Below are positions 47,965 to 56,856 of a stretch of 64,000 bases of DNA, piece by piece. The DNA is from Rhodobacterales bacterium HTCC2255 (GTDB taxonomy: Bacteria > Pseudomonadota > Alphaproteobacteria > Rhodobacterales > Rhodobacteraceae). The stretch is from assembly GCA_000153745.1 (NCBI GenBank), contig DS022282.1, forward strand, positions 1,594,816 through 1,658,815. Direction: 5' to 3'. A program made the translations under genes and the position numbers. The notes under the pieces were generated by a model. The model worked only from the letters and a program-made list of their open reading frames with translations. It did no database searches and was not told the DNA's origin. Within the stretch, counting starts at the first letter, position 1. The number at the start of each line of letters is the position of its first letter.

Positions 47965-48731
47965 AGTGACCAGCCTAGTTTTGTTGGTTTATTATCTTGC
48001 CACTTTAAGCCAAGTTTCATATCTTTATGACCGTCACGAGGCTGCTCTAAATAGCATCTAAATATTTTATCCCAAATTGATAATGAAAACCCATAATTTT
48101 TGTTATGTTCATCCTTATATACAGAATGATGTATTCTATGAAGATCTGGTGTTACAATGAATTTTCTTAAAATAGTTTCCAATTGATGAGGAATCCTCAG
48201 GTTTGCGTGGTTAAACATCGCCATCCCATTTAAAATAATTTCAAAAATTATTACTGCAATGGCACTTGCACCAAGTAAGTAAATTGAAGCTATTTTTATA
48301 AACATGGAAAAAATAATTTCAAAAGGGTGAAAACGAACTGCTGTAGTCACATCCAGATCTCGATCTGTATGGTGCATTCTATGAAATCGCCATATAAATG
48401 GAATTCTATGGCTTAAGTAATGTTGAGCCCAAATTACAAGATCCAAAATAATTACTATAAGTAATATTTCTAACCACGATGGAAAATTGATTATATTGAA
48501 AAGACCCCAATTCCCATTTGAAACATCTATTGCTGCTAGAACTGCAACAAAAGTAATGAGTATATTTACAATATTAACTGATATGGTATTTATAATTGTT
48601 ATTAAGCCATTAGTGATCCAACGATCTTTTCGTTTATGAATGCGGGTTTTTTTTGGCAACAATATTTCGGCTATTATAAGTATAAATAGAATCCCCAGGA
48701 AAAAACTTAAACGTATTGTAATATCTGACAT
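47940..48731 (-). CDS. fatty acid hydroxylase/sterol desaturase superfamily protein
   Basis: A 263-residue membrane di-iron enzyme with four or more hydrophobic segments. The histidine boxes are intact: HYLSHRIPFIWRFHRMHH, then FNHANLRIP and DLHRIHHSV. Family members hydroxylate or desaturate lipids using electrons from a ferredoxin or cytochrome. The substrate is not evident; bacterial members act on carotenoids, hopanoids or fatty acids. It heads the operon with ferredoxin, SixA and SDR genes, and follows argB after 13 bases on the same strand. Confidence 0.88.
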   Translation of the reverse strand: MSDITIRLSFFLGILFILIIAEILLPKKTRIHKRKDRWITNGLITIINTISVNIVNILITFVAVLAAIDVSNGNWGLFNIINFPSWLEILLIVIILDLVIWAQHYLSHRIPFIWRFHRMHHTDRDLDVTTAVRFHPFEIIFSMFIKIASIYLLGASAIAVIIFEIILNGMAMFNHANLRIPHQLETILRKFIVTPDLHRIHHSVYKDEHNKNYGFSLSIWDKIFRCYLEQPRDGHKDMKLGLKWQDNKPTKLGWSLWIPFKKL

Positions 48732-48744
48732 GTTAACCTTTGAA

Positions 48745-49614
48745 TTATGCGCGTATCATGGATCCTGCGCCGTGATCAGTAAATAGTTCTAATAAGCATG
48801 CGTTAGGTACACGACCATCCATGATTACAACTGCTCTAACTCCATCAAATATTGCATCAAGTGCAGTCTGAGTTTTTGGAATCATTCCTCCAACAATAAC
48901 ATTATTTTTAGTCATTGTGTTGACTTGGTTTGCAGTAAGATTTGTAAGAACATCACCTTCTTTATCTTTCACGCCATCAACATCAGTAAGTAAAAGAAGT
49001 CTATCTGCCTTTAGGCCACCTGCAATCGCGCCCGCAGCTGTATCTCCGTTAACATTGTAAGTCTCTCCATCTTCGCCTGTGCCTAAAGGGGCTATTACTG
49101 GTATGAAATCATTTTCTATTAAAGAATGAATTACATCAGCATTCACACAGAATGGTTCACCAACCATACCAAGTGATTTATCTGCTTGTTTACATTGCAA
49201 CAAATTTGCATCTTTTCCAGACAAACCCACAGCTTTTCCACCCTGGTTATTAATCGCCTGTACTATTGTTTTATTCACTTTTCCAGAAAGAACCATTTCT
49301 ACAACATCCACTGTTTCAGGTGTGCTTACGCGTTTACCTTTGACAAATTTAGTCTCAATATTAAGCTTTTCAAGCATATCATTGATCATAGGGCCACCAC
49401 CATGAACAATGACTGGTTTTAAATTGCATTGATGCATTAATACAATATCTCTTGCAAAACTTGCCATTGCTTCATCACTTGAGATTGCATGGCCACCTAA
49501 TTTTATGACAACAATAGAGCCATCATGTCTTTGAATGTGGGGTAAGGCTTCTGATAACATTCTTGCTGTAGCAATTGAATCACGTTCCATAGCTTGCGAC
49601 TTCTCCATAATCAT
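48745..49614 (-). CDS. argB: acetylglutamate kinase
   Basis: A 289-residue amino-acid kinase-family enzyme of arginine synthesis. Motifs are [11 protein letters not shown] (ATP site), [24 protein letters not shown] and the C-terminal [18 protein letters not shown]. argH is also in the window but far away. It lies between engB and the desaturase operon on the same strand. Confidence 0.95.
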   Translation of the reverse strand: MIMEKSQAMERDSIATARMLSEALPHIQRHDGSIVVIKLGGHAISSDEAMASFARDIVLMHQCNLKPVIVHGGGPMINDMLEKLNIETKFVKGKRVSTPETVDVVEMVLSGKVNKTIVQAINNQGGKAVGLSGKDANLLQCKQADKSLGMVGEPFCVNADVIHSLIENDFIPVIAPLGTGEDGETYNVNGDTAAGAIAGGLKADRLLLLTDVDGVKDKEGDVLTNLTANQVNTMTKNNVIVGGMIPKTQTALDAIFDGVRAVVIMDGRVPNACLLELFTDHGAGSMIRA

Positions 49615-49683
49615 AACAACCTTTTGTTTGGTTATCTTTAACTAGGAAATTAGCTGTCGCCAAGAGAATTTAAATATATTGAT

Positions 49684-50334
49684 TTAGATTAAAGTACGAA
49701 TAATGTGCCTTAAAGTTGGAATTCCATCACCCTTTTCAGAAGATGTTAAAACAAATTCTGGATAAGCTGCAGGATATTTAGCTACAATTCTGCCAGTTTC
49801 AGAAATGACTTTTTCCAGATCATTTTTTTTTGGTTTGTCTGACTTTGTCAAAACGACTTGGAAAGTTACAGCTGATCTACCTAATAATTCCATAATTTCC
49901 TCATCAACTGATTTTACGCCGTGTCGCGAGTCTATGAGTAGAAATACTCTCCTCAATGAAGCTCTGCCTGATAAATACGCTTTCAATAAAGTTTGCCATT
50001 TTTTAACTACAGGTAAAGGTGCATTTGCAAAACCATATCCTGGTACATCCACCAAATAATGGCTTTCACTCAAAGTGAAAAAATTTATCTCTTGGGTGCG
50101 CCCTGGCGTATTAGATGTTCGAGCTAAAGATTTCCGACCAGTTAGTGCATTAATTAAACTTGATTTCCCTACATTTGAACGCCCTGCGAAGCAAACTTCC
50201 ATCCTGTCAGCTGGTGGCATGCCATCCATTCCTACAACACCTTTTAAAAAATCTGTAGGTTGTGAAAACAATAACCGTCCTTGCTCGGCCTCATCAGGAG
50301 TTGCATTTTCTGTGATAGTATATTGCATTTCCAT
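49684..50334 (-). CDS. engB: ribosome-biogenesis GTPase EngB (YihA/YsxC)
   Basis: A 216-residue GTPase. G1 is GRSNVGKSSLIN, G2 region ARTSNTPGRTQEINFF, G3 DVPGYGFA, and G4 TKSDK. EngB is essential for 50S ribosome assembly. Its start overlaps the MOSC gene stop (TAATG), completing the yidC-MOSC-engB order. Confidence 0.95.
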   Translation of the reverse strand: MEMQYTITENATPDEAEQGRLLFSQPTDFLKGVVGMDGMPPADRMEVCFAGRSNVGKSSLINALTGRKSLARTSNTPGRTQEINFFTLSESHYLVDVPGYGFANAPLPVVKKWQTLLKAYLSGRASLRRVFLLIDSRHGVKSVDEEIMELLGRSAVTFQVVLTKSDKPKKNDLEKVISETGRIVAKYPAAYPEFVLTSSEKGDGIPTLRHIIRTLI

Positions 50335-51080
50335 TAAACTAATTCCGCCTTATCATTGATTTTAATATAGCCAGATTTTGAAACAATACCAAACACACCA
50401 AAATTTTGATGCCCATATACTTTGTTGAGTGTGTTTAATGTATCTGCATTCGAAATAGCTGTCTCAGGATCTAGTGTCGTAGCCATGCAGCGCTCAATTG
50501 GTTCTATAATCTCTATTTCAGCAGTCCCAATACGAATTACTTTACCTATCCAATCAAATTCAGACCAAGCGGCTTCTCCATTTAGCCATATGTTTCCACG
50601 AAAGCATCTTTGGTCTAAAGGTTTATTCATACTTTTTGAAAGGTCTTCCAAAGTAGAATTAGTATGAATTGAAATTGTTTGTGCGGATGTGTCTGTAATA
50701 CCTCTGTTAGTTTTAAAAACTCTTAAAGGTAATGAACGATTTGGATTACATATCTGAATAAGCCAATTAACAAGTTTATTGCTGTCTACATCTGGGTTGA
50801 TGGTTAAGTCGTTTAGTTTTGGGTGCTTGAGTGTGATTAGTCCTGATTCTTCGTTTAAAAAAGAAGATATGGCCATCAGCTCATAGTTACTAGCCGCTCT
50901 TACAAAATTCAGACAGGACGCCCATTCTGGATTTTGGAAGTTTACTTTAGAGTTTTCATGAGCAATTGCCCAATTCCGGTCCATAGGCATACATCGCCCA
51001 CTTTCTAAAGTCACATTCCTTAGCTCTTCGCGCCCAACGCCTTTTATGGGGTGCCGCCATAAATTAGCGACAGAACCCAT
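50334..51080 (-). CDS. MOSC-domain protein
   Basis: A 248-residue protein. The N-terminal beta-barrel domain begins GSVANLWRHPIKGVGREEL, and the MOSC core contains RCFRGNIWLNG and CMATTLDPETA with its conserved cysteine. Such proteins bind molybdenum cofactor or carry sulfur, for example in molybdenum-dependent N-hydroxylated-compound reduction. Coupling by TAATG on both sides to yidC and engB is conserved in Rhodobacterales. Confidence 0.88.
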   Translation of the reverse strand: MGSVANLWRHPIKGVGREELRNVTLESGRCMPMDRNWAIAHENSKVNFQNPEWASCLNFVRAASNYELMAISSFLNEESGLITLKHPKLNDLTINPDVDSNKLVNWLIQICNPNRSLPLRVFKTNRGITDTSAQTISIHTNSTLEDLSKSMNKPLDQRCFRGNIWLNGEAAWSEFDWIGKVIRIGTAEIEIIEPIERCMATTLDPETAISNADTLNTLNKVYGHQNFGVFGIVSKSGYIKINDKAELV

Positions 51081-52918
51081 TATGTTTCTTCTTTTTTGAA
51101 GCGTTTGAACATATTTCCTAAAATATCAGGATTAACTCCTTGGCTTCTCATAATTGTATATTGCTGCATAAATGTAAGTGTATTGTTTGCAACCCAATAT
51201 ATTACTAATCCAGACGCAAAGCCGCCGAGCATAAACATAAATACCCAAGGCATCCAAGCAAAAATCATCGCTTGAGTTTTATCAGTCGGGGCAGGATTTA
51301 ATTTTTGTTGTAACCACATTGTTATGCCCATTAATATTGGCCAAACACCAATTGATAAAATAACAAAGAAACTATTTGGACCTGGTGCATCCCAAGGCAT
51401 CAATCCAAATAAATTCAACAGTGAACTTGGATCTGGGACTGATAAGTCCTTCAACCAACCTATAAAAGGAGCGTGACGTAGTTCTAAAGTTACAAAAATA
51501 ACTTTATATAATGAGAAGAAGATGGGTATTTGTAAAAGAATTGGCAAACAGCCAGCAGCAGGATTTACCTTTTTAGTTCGGTACATTTCCATTGTCGCTT
51601 TTTGCATAGCCTGACGATCTTCACCATGCTTTTCTTTAAGCTTTTCCATTTCTGGTTGTAATTCTTTCATACGTGCCATTGATACAAATGATTTATATGC
51701 CAGTGGGAATAATATAGTTTTTATAATTAGTGTCAGAGCAATAATTGCCCACCCCATGTTACCTATTAACCCATTTAAAAAATGTAGTAACGCAAACATT
51801 GGTTTAGTTATAAAAAAGAACATTCCCCAATCAATACTATCAACAAAGTCAGTAACACCTTCTTTATCACCATAGTGTTGAATTGTTGCATACTCTTTCG
51901 CACCAGCAAATAGTCTAGATTGAACGTCTCTTCTTTGTCCAGCAAGTATTTGTATGGTCTCTTGACGTGCCTCTGCTTGATATCTGTCAGCACCTTCTGT
52001 GTACTTTGATACTGCTTTAAATGCTGAGTTATCAGGGATTAATGTTGTCATCCAATACTTGCCTGTAAAGCCAATCCAACCCTTCTTAGTAGAGTCTACA
52101 ACTTTTAAGTTTGCACGTTCGGATGATGAAAAATCTTCGTCAGGCATATCGCTATAATCTATTTCTTCTAGTGATGAGCCAGTCTGAAGAACAATACCTT
52201 CGTGTAAAATGTATACGCCGTTTTTTGAGCTTTCTTGGCGCCCATAAGCAGCCCTGGCAATTGGACCTTTTTGTGCAATTAAACCGTATGGGGCTAATGA
52301 AATGTTTGCATTTGTATTATTTTGAACACTTTGAGTTATAGTGAACATATAGTCATCATCAACTTCAATTTTTCTATAAAAAACCAAGCCGTTGCTATTG
52401 TCCCATTTTAAAGTAACTGATGAATTAGGTGTTAATATATTACCATTTTCAACTGACCAAATGGTTGTAGCAGTTGGAACATCGTCAAAATCTAATGAAC
52501 CTGCGGGTGAAAACCCATGAAGAATATAATAAGCAGAAGGGCCTCCTGCCGGAGAAAGAAGTGTTACTTTTTCGGATGTATCATTTAATTTTACATTATA
52601 ATCTAATAATTTTAGGTCATCTATGCGAGCGCCTGTCAAAGATAATGAACCTTTGATACGGTTTGACCTTATCTCTACTCGTTTGGTTTTTTCTAAGGCT
52701 ATTTCACGAGTTTCTGCTACTGTTGTACTAATAGCTGGAGCGGATGCAATACCATTTCCTGCCGTTGGCGCAGCTGCGATACCGTTTTCGGATGCAGTAA
52801 TCTGATTAGTTGCCACTGGTTGATAGTCTTCTTGTGGAAAGAAATAGAACCAAGTTAAAAGCACTAGCATTGAAAGCACACTAGCTAAAATCATGTTTTT
52901 ATTGTTGTCGTCTTGCAT
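51080..52918 (-). CDS. yidC: membrane protein insertase YidC
   Basis: A 612-residue Oxa1/YidC insertase. The start chosen is MQDDNNKNMILASVL, matching relatives; a TTG 12 bases upstream is also open. An N-terminal helix with FFPQED is followed by the large periplasmic beta-domain (about 60-350) and a conserved five-helix core with WAIIALTLIIKTILFPLAYKS, YRTKKVNPAAGCLPILLQIPIF and YWVANNTLTFMQQ. It inserts membrane proteins alone or with SecYEG. Confidence 0.96.
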   Translation of the reverse strand: MQDDNNKNMILASVLSMLVLLTWFYFFPQEDYQPVATNQITASENGIAAAPTAGNGIASAPAISTTVAETREIALEKTKRVEIRSNRIKGSLSLTGARIDDLKLLDYNVKLNDTSEKVTLLSPAGGPSAYYILHGFSPAGSLDFDDVPTATTIWSVENGNILTPNSSVTLKWDNSNGLVFYRKIEVDDDYMFTITQSVQNNTNANISLAPYGLIAQKGPIARAAYGRQESSKNGVYILHEGIVLQTGSSLEEIDYSDMPDEDFSSSERANLKVVDSTKKGWIGFTGKYWMTTLIPDNSAFKAVSKYTEGADRYQAEARQETIQILAGQRRDVQSRLFAGAKEYATIQHYGDKEGVTDFVDSIDWGMFFFITKPMFALLHFLNGLIGNMGWAIIALTLIIKTILFPLAYKSFVSMARMKELQPEMEKLKEKHGEDRQAMQKATMEMYRTKKVNPAAGCLPILLQIPIFFSLYKVIFVTLELRHAPFIGWLKDLSVPDPSSLLNLFGLMPWDAPGPNSFFVILSIGVWPILMGITMWLQQKLNPAPTDKTQAMIFAWMPWVFMFMLGGFASGLVIYWVANNTLTFMQQYTIMRSQGVNPDILGNMFKRFKKEET

Positions 52919-52992
52919 TTTATGGCCCAAATAATAGTAATTTTAATTTGAGCTTGTTCAATAGATTATTGAGCAAAAGGTCAAGGGAATTG

Positions 52993-53835
52993 CTATTTAT
53001 CTTCTGCAGGATTTGGCCTGACAAGGCTATTAAAATCAAAAAGTTTTTCATCCAAGAGGTGACTAGGGCGTGCATTTGTTAAACTCTTGAACAAAATTTG
53101 CCGTCTACCAGGTGAGTTTTTTTCCCATTCATCCAATATAGCTTTAACTTGTTGTCTTTGTAGGCCATCTTGAGAGCCGCATAAATCACATGGGATAATT
53201 GGATAATTTAAAGATTTTGCAAATTTCTCACAATCAGCTTCTGCTACATGAGCAAGAGGTCTGTATACAAATAAGTCACCTTCATCGTTTACCAATTTTG
53301 GTGGCATTGTTGCTAACCGACCACCATGAAATAAATTCATAAAAAAAGTTTCCAGCATATCGTCCCTATGGTGGCCCAGAACTACTGCTGAACAGCCCTC
53401 TTCTCGAGCTATGCGATATAGGTTGCCTCGACGAAGTCTTGAACACATTGCGCAGTAAGTACGCCCGGCAGGAACTTTTTCTTTCACAATAGAATAAGTA
53501 TCTTCATATTCTATTCTATTAGGTACCCCCATTTTTTTTAGAAATTCTGGTAATACAGTTGCTGGAAAATTTGGCTGCCCTTGATCAAGGTTACAAGCAA
53601 GGATTTCAATTGGTAGCAAACCACGCCATTGAAGTTCAGTTAGAGCTGCTAACAGAGTGTAACTATCTTTTCCGCCTGATAAGCAAACTAACCATTTTTT
53701 CCCACGCTCTACCATTCCGTACTGCTCTATGGCTTCACGAGTTTGGCGAATGATCCTTTTTCGTAATTTTTTAAAATCTATTGTGCTTGGTGCACCTTCA
53801 AAAAGGGGATGGATTTCTTTTCGTTCATCTAACAT
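52993..53835 (-). CDS. ttcA: tRNA 2-thiocytidine biosynthesis protein TtcA
   Basis: A 280-residue PP-loop enzyme thiolating cytidine 32 of tRNA. The ATP pyrophosphatase loop is [12 protein letters not shown] (about 51-62), and the CxxC cluster motifs [10 protein letters not shown] and [12 protein letters not shown] are intact. It is on the same strand as yidC, 75 bases upstream of it. Confidence 0.94.
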   Translation of the reverse strand: MLDERKEIHPLFEGAPSTIDFKKLRKRIIRQTREAIEQYGMVERGKKWLVCLSGGKDSYTLLAALTELQWRGLLPIEILACNLDQGQPNFPATVLPEFLKKMGVPNRIEYEDTYSIVKEKVPAGRTYCAMCSRLRRGNLYRIAREEGCSAVVLGHHRDDMLETFFMNLFHGGRLATMPPKLVNDEGDLFVYRPLAHVAEADCEKFAKSLNYPIIPCDLCGSQDGLQRQQVKAILDEWEKNSPGRRQILFKSLTNARPSHLLDEKLFDFNSLVRPNPAEDK

Positions 53836-53941
53836 AAAAATGCCTATAGCTGTTTATAATTGTGATGGCCAGTCAATGAGACTTGTGATTATAATAATTA
53901 TAATTAAAACATGTTCCACACAATTTTCCTGAAAGTAATTT

Positions 53942-54832
53942 ATGAATAATTTCAAAGGTATTTTATTGATGTTGATAGCTATGGCTGGCTTCACAATGGA
54001 AGATTTATTCATGAAAAAGCTTTCTGTGAATTTATCAACAGGACAGATTTTAATTACATTGGGCTTTGGAAGTAGTTTAGTATTTGCGCTAATGGCAAAA
54101 AGCAAAGGGTATAAGCTTACTGCAAAGATCTTTTGGTCAAAAGGTATGTTAATTCGTCAATTTGCCGAAGGAATAGCAGCCATAGCATTCATTACGTCTT
54201 TGACACTTATTCCACTTTCGACTGTTGCTGCTGTTTTTCAAGCAACTCCATTAGTAATTACAATGGGCGCTGCACTATTCTTGGGTGAAGCAGTTGGGTG
54301 GCGTCGATGGTTGGCAATAATTGTAGGTCTTATAGGTGTTTTAATTATAATTAGACCAGGACTGAATTCTTTTGATCCAAATGTAGGTTATGTTCTTATT
54401 GCAGTATTATTTGTTACTGTTCGTGATTTGATTACTAGAAAGTTACCAATGAATGTGCCGTCTACAATTGTTTCTTTTCAGGCTTTTGCATCATTGATAA
54501 TCGCTGGTGGTATTTTAATTTTTTTAAGTGATCAAAAAATTGTTGGTTTAGACAAAAATCAAATTTATTTTGTATTGGGTGGTATAATATTTGGTGTTAT
54601 TGGATATTATTGTATTGTCGCTTCAACACGTATAGGCGAAGCTGGAGTTGTAACACCATTTCGATATTCTCGTTTATTATTCGCAATAATTATTGGATTT
54701 TTGTTTTTCAATGAACGACCAGATTTTTTGACACTGCTTGGGGCAAGTATTGTAATCATGACTGGTATTTATACTGTATTGAGAGAGAGACATTTGGCGC
54801 GTAGATCACGCGCCAAAATGTTTAACAATTAA
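53942..54832 (+). CDS. DMT-superfamily (EamA-type) membrane transporter
   Basis: A 296-residue protein with ten membrane segments in two EamA repeats, beginning MNNFKGILLMLIAMAGFTMEDLF; the LIPLSTVAAVFQATPLVITMGA stretch marks the first repeat. The substrate is unknown. Its C-terminal coding sequence includes a GC-rich inverted repeat (54793-54817) and runs 11 bases into the convergent creatinase gene. A local pairing with creatinase is possible but cannot be shown. Confidence 0.85.
   Translation: MNNFKGILLMLIAMAGFTMEDLFMKKLSVNLSTGQILITLGFGSSLVFALMAKSKGYKLTAKIFWSKGMLIRQFAEGIAAIAFITSLTLIPLSTVAAVFQATPLVITMGAALFLGEAVGWRRWLAIIVGLIGVLIIIRPGLNSFDPNVGYVLIAVLFVTVRDLITRKLPMNVPSTIVSFQAFASLIIAGGILIFLSDQKIVGLDKNQIYFVLGGIIFGVIGYYCIVASTRIGEAGVVTPFRYSRLLFAIIIGFLFFNERPDFLTLLGASIVIMTGIYTVLRERHLARRSRAKMFNN
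54793..54817. terminator. GC-rich inverted repeat at the convergent gene junction
   Basis: TTTGGCGCG and CGCGCCAAA form a perfect nine-bp stem with a seven-base loop inside the last codons of the DMT gene and just beyond the creatinase stop. The GC-rich stem with flanking A and T stretches could terminate creatinase transcription, but the coding role of the same bases weakens this. Confidence 0.35.
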
Positions 54833-56039
54833 CAATATTGTGTTCTGGGCCGTAGGGAAACATTGTGATGTTTTCAACACCACCATCATGCAGTACCAAA
54901 ATATCATGTTCGCGATAACCACCACCGGCTGTATTATTGTCTGGAATTGTTATCATAGGTTCCATTGATACTACCATATTAGATGTAAGCTCTGTATCGA
55001 TGTCTTCTCTGAGTTCCAACCCAGCTTCGCGTCCATAATAATGTGACAGGACACCAAAAGAATGCCCGTATCCAAAGCTACGATATTGCAATAGATTTTT
55101 TTCTTCAAAAAGAGAGTTAATTTCTGCAGTTATTCCAGAACAAGTAGCACCTTCTTTGATTAGTGATATGCCAAGTTCGTGAGCCTCTATATTAGCTTCC
55201 CAAACTTTTAAACTTTCTTTATTTGGTTCACCAATAAATAGTGTTCTTTCTAAAGCTGTATAATATCCTGATATCATTGGAAATGTATTAAGAGATAGAA
55301 TATCTCCTTCTACTAATTTTCGTGTTGTAACTGGGTTGTGAGCACCATCAGTATTTACCCCAGATTGGAACCATACCCAAGTATCCCTCAATTCAGAGTG
55401 TGGAAAAGATTTGGCAATTTCAAATTCCATTGCATCTCGACCTGCCATAGCTATGTCAATTTCACGTGCGCCCACACTTATTGCATCATGAATAGCAAAG
55501 CCACCAATATCAGCTATTCTTGCGCCTTGACGAATTAATTCAAGTTCATCATTTGACTTAATCATACGCTGCTTCATGGAAGCAGGAGCAACATCTACAA
55601 TTTTATTTGGGCTTAAAAATTCATTCAACTTCGATTGTTGAACTATGGTGAGATGATCTGCTTCCATTCCAATTATATCTGCATTGCTAATACATGATTT
55701 CACGGCTCTCCAGAAATTATCTCTTTTCCAGTCTGAATAAATAATATTTTCAGTTGATGAGCGCCTTGCAGGCTGACCGCCGTCGATACCTGCTGATATT
55801 GTATATGCATGGTCGTGGGTTACAACACAAGCATATGGTCGCCCAAATGAACAATAAGTAAATCCAGTATAATAAGAGACACAATGCATAGAAGTAAGAA
55901 CTGTGGCTTCTATTCCCATTTCAATCATTATATTTCTCAAGCCATTAATGCGCAAATCATATTCAGCTTGTGAAAATTGCAATGGTGGCTTCTCACCATT
56001 TTCAAATTTATAAAAATCTTTACGTGTTGAAAGAGTCAT
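54822..56039 (-). CDS. creatinase (creatine amidinohydrolase)
   Basis: A 405-residue pita-bread-fold protein close in length to Pseudomonas creatinase (403). Long identical-looking stretches include YCSFGRPYA, IDGGQP, NTDGAHNPVTTRK, SGYYTALERTLF, YGREAGLELREDIDT and VVSMEPMI. All residues known from the Pseudomonas enzyme have counterparts: Phe65, Arg67, His234 (catalytic), Tyr260, Glu264, Arg337, Glu360. Creatinase hydrolyses creatine to sarcosine and urea. The M24 metal ligands are not all present, as expected for creatinase. It is inserted between yidD and ttcA/yidC; GGAGGA lies 10 bases before the ATG, behind an inverted-repeat-rich leader. Confidence 0.93.
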   Translation of the reverse strand: MTLSTRKDFYKFENGEKPPLQFSQAEYDLRINGLRNIMIEMGIEATVLTSMHCVSYYTGFTYCSFGRPYACVVTHDHAYTISAGIDGGQPARRSSTENIIYSDWKRDNFWRAVKSCISNADIIGMEADHLTIVQQSKLNEFLSPNKIVDVAPASMKQRMIKSNDELELIRQGARIADIGGFAIHDAISVGAREIDIAMAGRDAMEFEIAKSFPHSELRDTWVWFQSGVNTDGAHNPVTTRKLVEGDILSLNTFPMISGYYTALERTLFIGEPNKESLKVWEANIEAHELGISLIKEGATCSGITAEINSLFEEKNLLQYRSFGYGHSFGVLSHYYGREAGLELREDIDTELTSNMVVSMEPMITIPDNNTAGGGYREHDILVLHDGGVENITMFPYGPEHNIVNC

Positions 56040-56049
56040 TTTCGATTTA

Positions 56050-56140
56050 TCCTCCGATTTATTGGGGACAAATTATAATCCCCAGCAAAATGTCCGGGCG
56101 TTCAGGACATAAAGTTGAAGATTAGGCGACGCCATCGCCT
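56050..56140 (-). promoter_or_regulatory. creatinase leader: three inverted repeats and a TATAAT box
   Basis: Reading along the minus strand: AGGCGA/TCGCCT (56124-56140, loop TGGCG), ATGTCC/GGACAT (56090-56110, loop TGAACGCCC), TGGGGA/TCCCCA (56063-56084), then GGAGGA (56050-56055). A TATAAT (56072-56077) sits in the third loop and no clear -35 precedes it. The first two loops share the complementary tetramers GGCG and CGCC. The repeats may be operator sites of an activator-dependent promoter or a folded mRNA leader; the sequence alone does not decide. Confidence 0.5.
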
Positions 56141-56209
56141 CATTTACTTTTTAATAATATTTTGCGTTAGACTTCTATTTCAAAAACGACAATTTATTTA
56201 TCTAAATGG

Positions 56210-56431
56210 TTAATCAGGAACGTTATCGACACCTGAACTGCCCCATGGGTGGCACCTAAAAATTCTTTTTGTAGCAAGCCAGGATCCCTTTATGCCACCA
56301 TGCTTTTCTAAAGCTTCCAATGCGTATGCGGAGCAAGTTGGATGATATCTGCAATTACAACCAACCCATGGACTAAATATTAATCGATAAGCTCTAATAG
56401 GCAACATACAGATGTAGCTAAATGGAGTCAT
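56210..56431 (-). CDS. yidD: membrane protein insertion efficiency factor YidD
   Basis: A 73-residue YidD. The family core [20 protein letters not shown] with cysteines and the following [33 protein letters not shown] tail are intact. It supports insertion of membrane proteins by YidC. It follows rnpA with a four-base overlap. yidC itself is displaced about 3.5 kb away by the creatinase, DMT and ttcA genes. Confidence 0.94.
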   Translation of the reverse strand: MTPFSYICMLPIRAYRLIFSPWVGCNCRYHPTCSAYALEALEKHGGIKGSWLATKRIFRCHPWGSSGVDNVPD

Positions 56432-56829
56432 TTATGAATCTTTTGCAATGCATAAGTTAGATCGTTTTTTAACTTTATAAAATCTCTTGAGGCAGTAACT
56501 TCTTTTTTTCCAATCAAGACATAATCCCAACCTTTTTTTGCAGAAGAAATAAGAATGAGATTTGTAATTTCACGTAACCGCCTTTTGGCGCGATTTCTTG
56601 CAACAGCATTACCAACTTTTTTTGAGCATGTGAAACCAACCCGGATGGTTTGATCGTCATCATTTCGATTTCTTGCTTGAAGTAAAAAGCCTTTAACCCC
56701 AAGCCTCTTTGCGTGAGAAGCCTGAATAAAATCGCTACGTTTCGTAATTCGTTTTACACATGAAAAAACCGCCGGTTGCGTCGCACCAGCTCCCTTTTGG
56801 GTGCTTGATGTCGCCTTGGGCGGTTTCAT
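56428..56829 (-). CDS. rnpA: ribonuclease P protein component
   Basis: A 133-residue RNase P protein. An N-terminal extension of about 25 residues precedes the core [14 protein letters not shown], and the family signature [17 protein letters not shown] carries the basic RNR motif. It joins RNase P RNA to process tRNA 5' ends. AAGGGA seven bases before the ATG is buried in a hairpin that spans the rpmH stop (56831-56856). Confidence 0.94.
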   Translation of the reverse strand: MKPPKATSSTQKGAGATQPAVFSCVKRITKRSDFIQASHAKRLGVKGFLLQARNRNDDDQTIRVGFTCSKKVGNAVARNRAKRRLREITNLILISSAKKGWDYVLIGKKEVTASRDFIKLKNDLTYALQKIHK

Positions 56830-56830
56830 G

Positions 56831-56856
56831 GTAAATTCCCTTTAGGGATGGTTTAC
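56831..56856 (-). promoter_or_regulatory. hairpin covering the rpmH stop codon and the rnpA ribosome-binding site
   Basis: On the minus strand GTAAA (56852-56856, including the rpmH TAA) pairs with TTTAC (56831-56835), and inside it TCCC (56845-56848) pairs with GGGA (56837-56840), part of the rnpA Shine-Dalgarno AAGGGA. Ribosomes terminating on rpmH would open it, so rnpA translation may depend on rpmH translation. Confidence 0.5.

Noticed and set aside
53885-53911. ATTATAATAATTATAATTA low-complexity run upstream of the DMT gene
   Set aside because: It is short and imperfect and fits background AT-richness in a promoter region; not reported as a repeat.
54822-56039. Reading the M24-fold protein as Xaa-Pro dipeptidase or as the DMSP lyase DddP
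   Set aside because: The length, the SFGRPYA and NTDGAHNPVTTRK stretches and all active-site counterparts match creatinase, while the DddP sequence features I know are absent.
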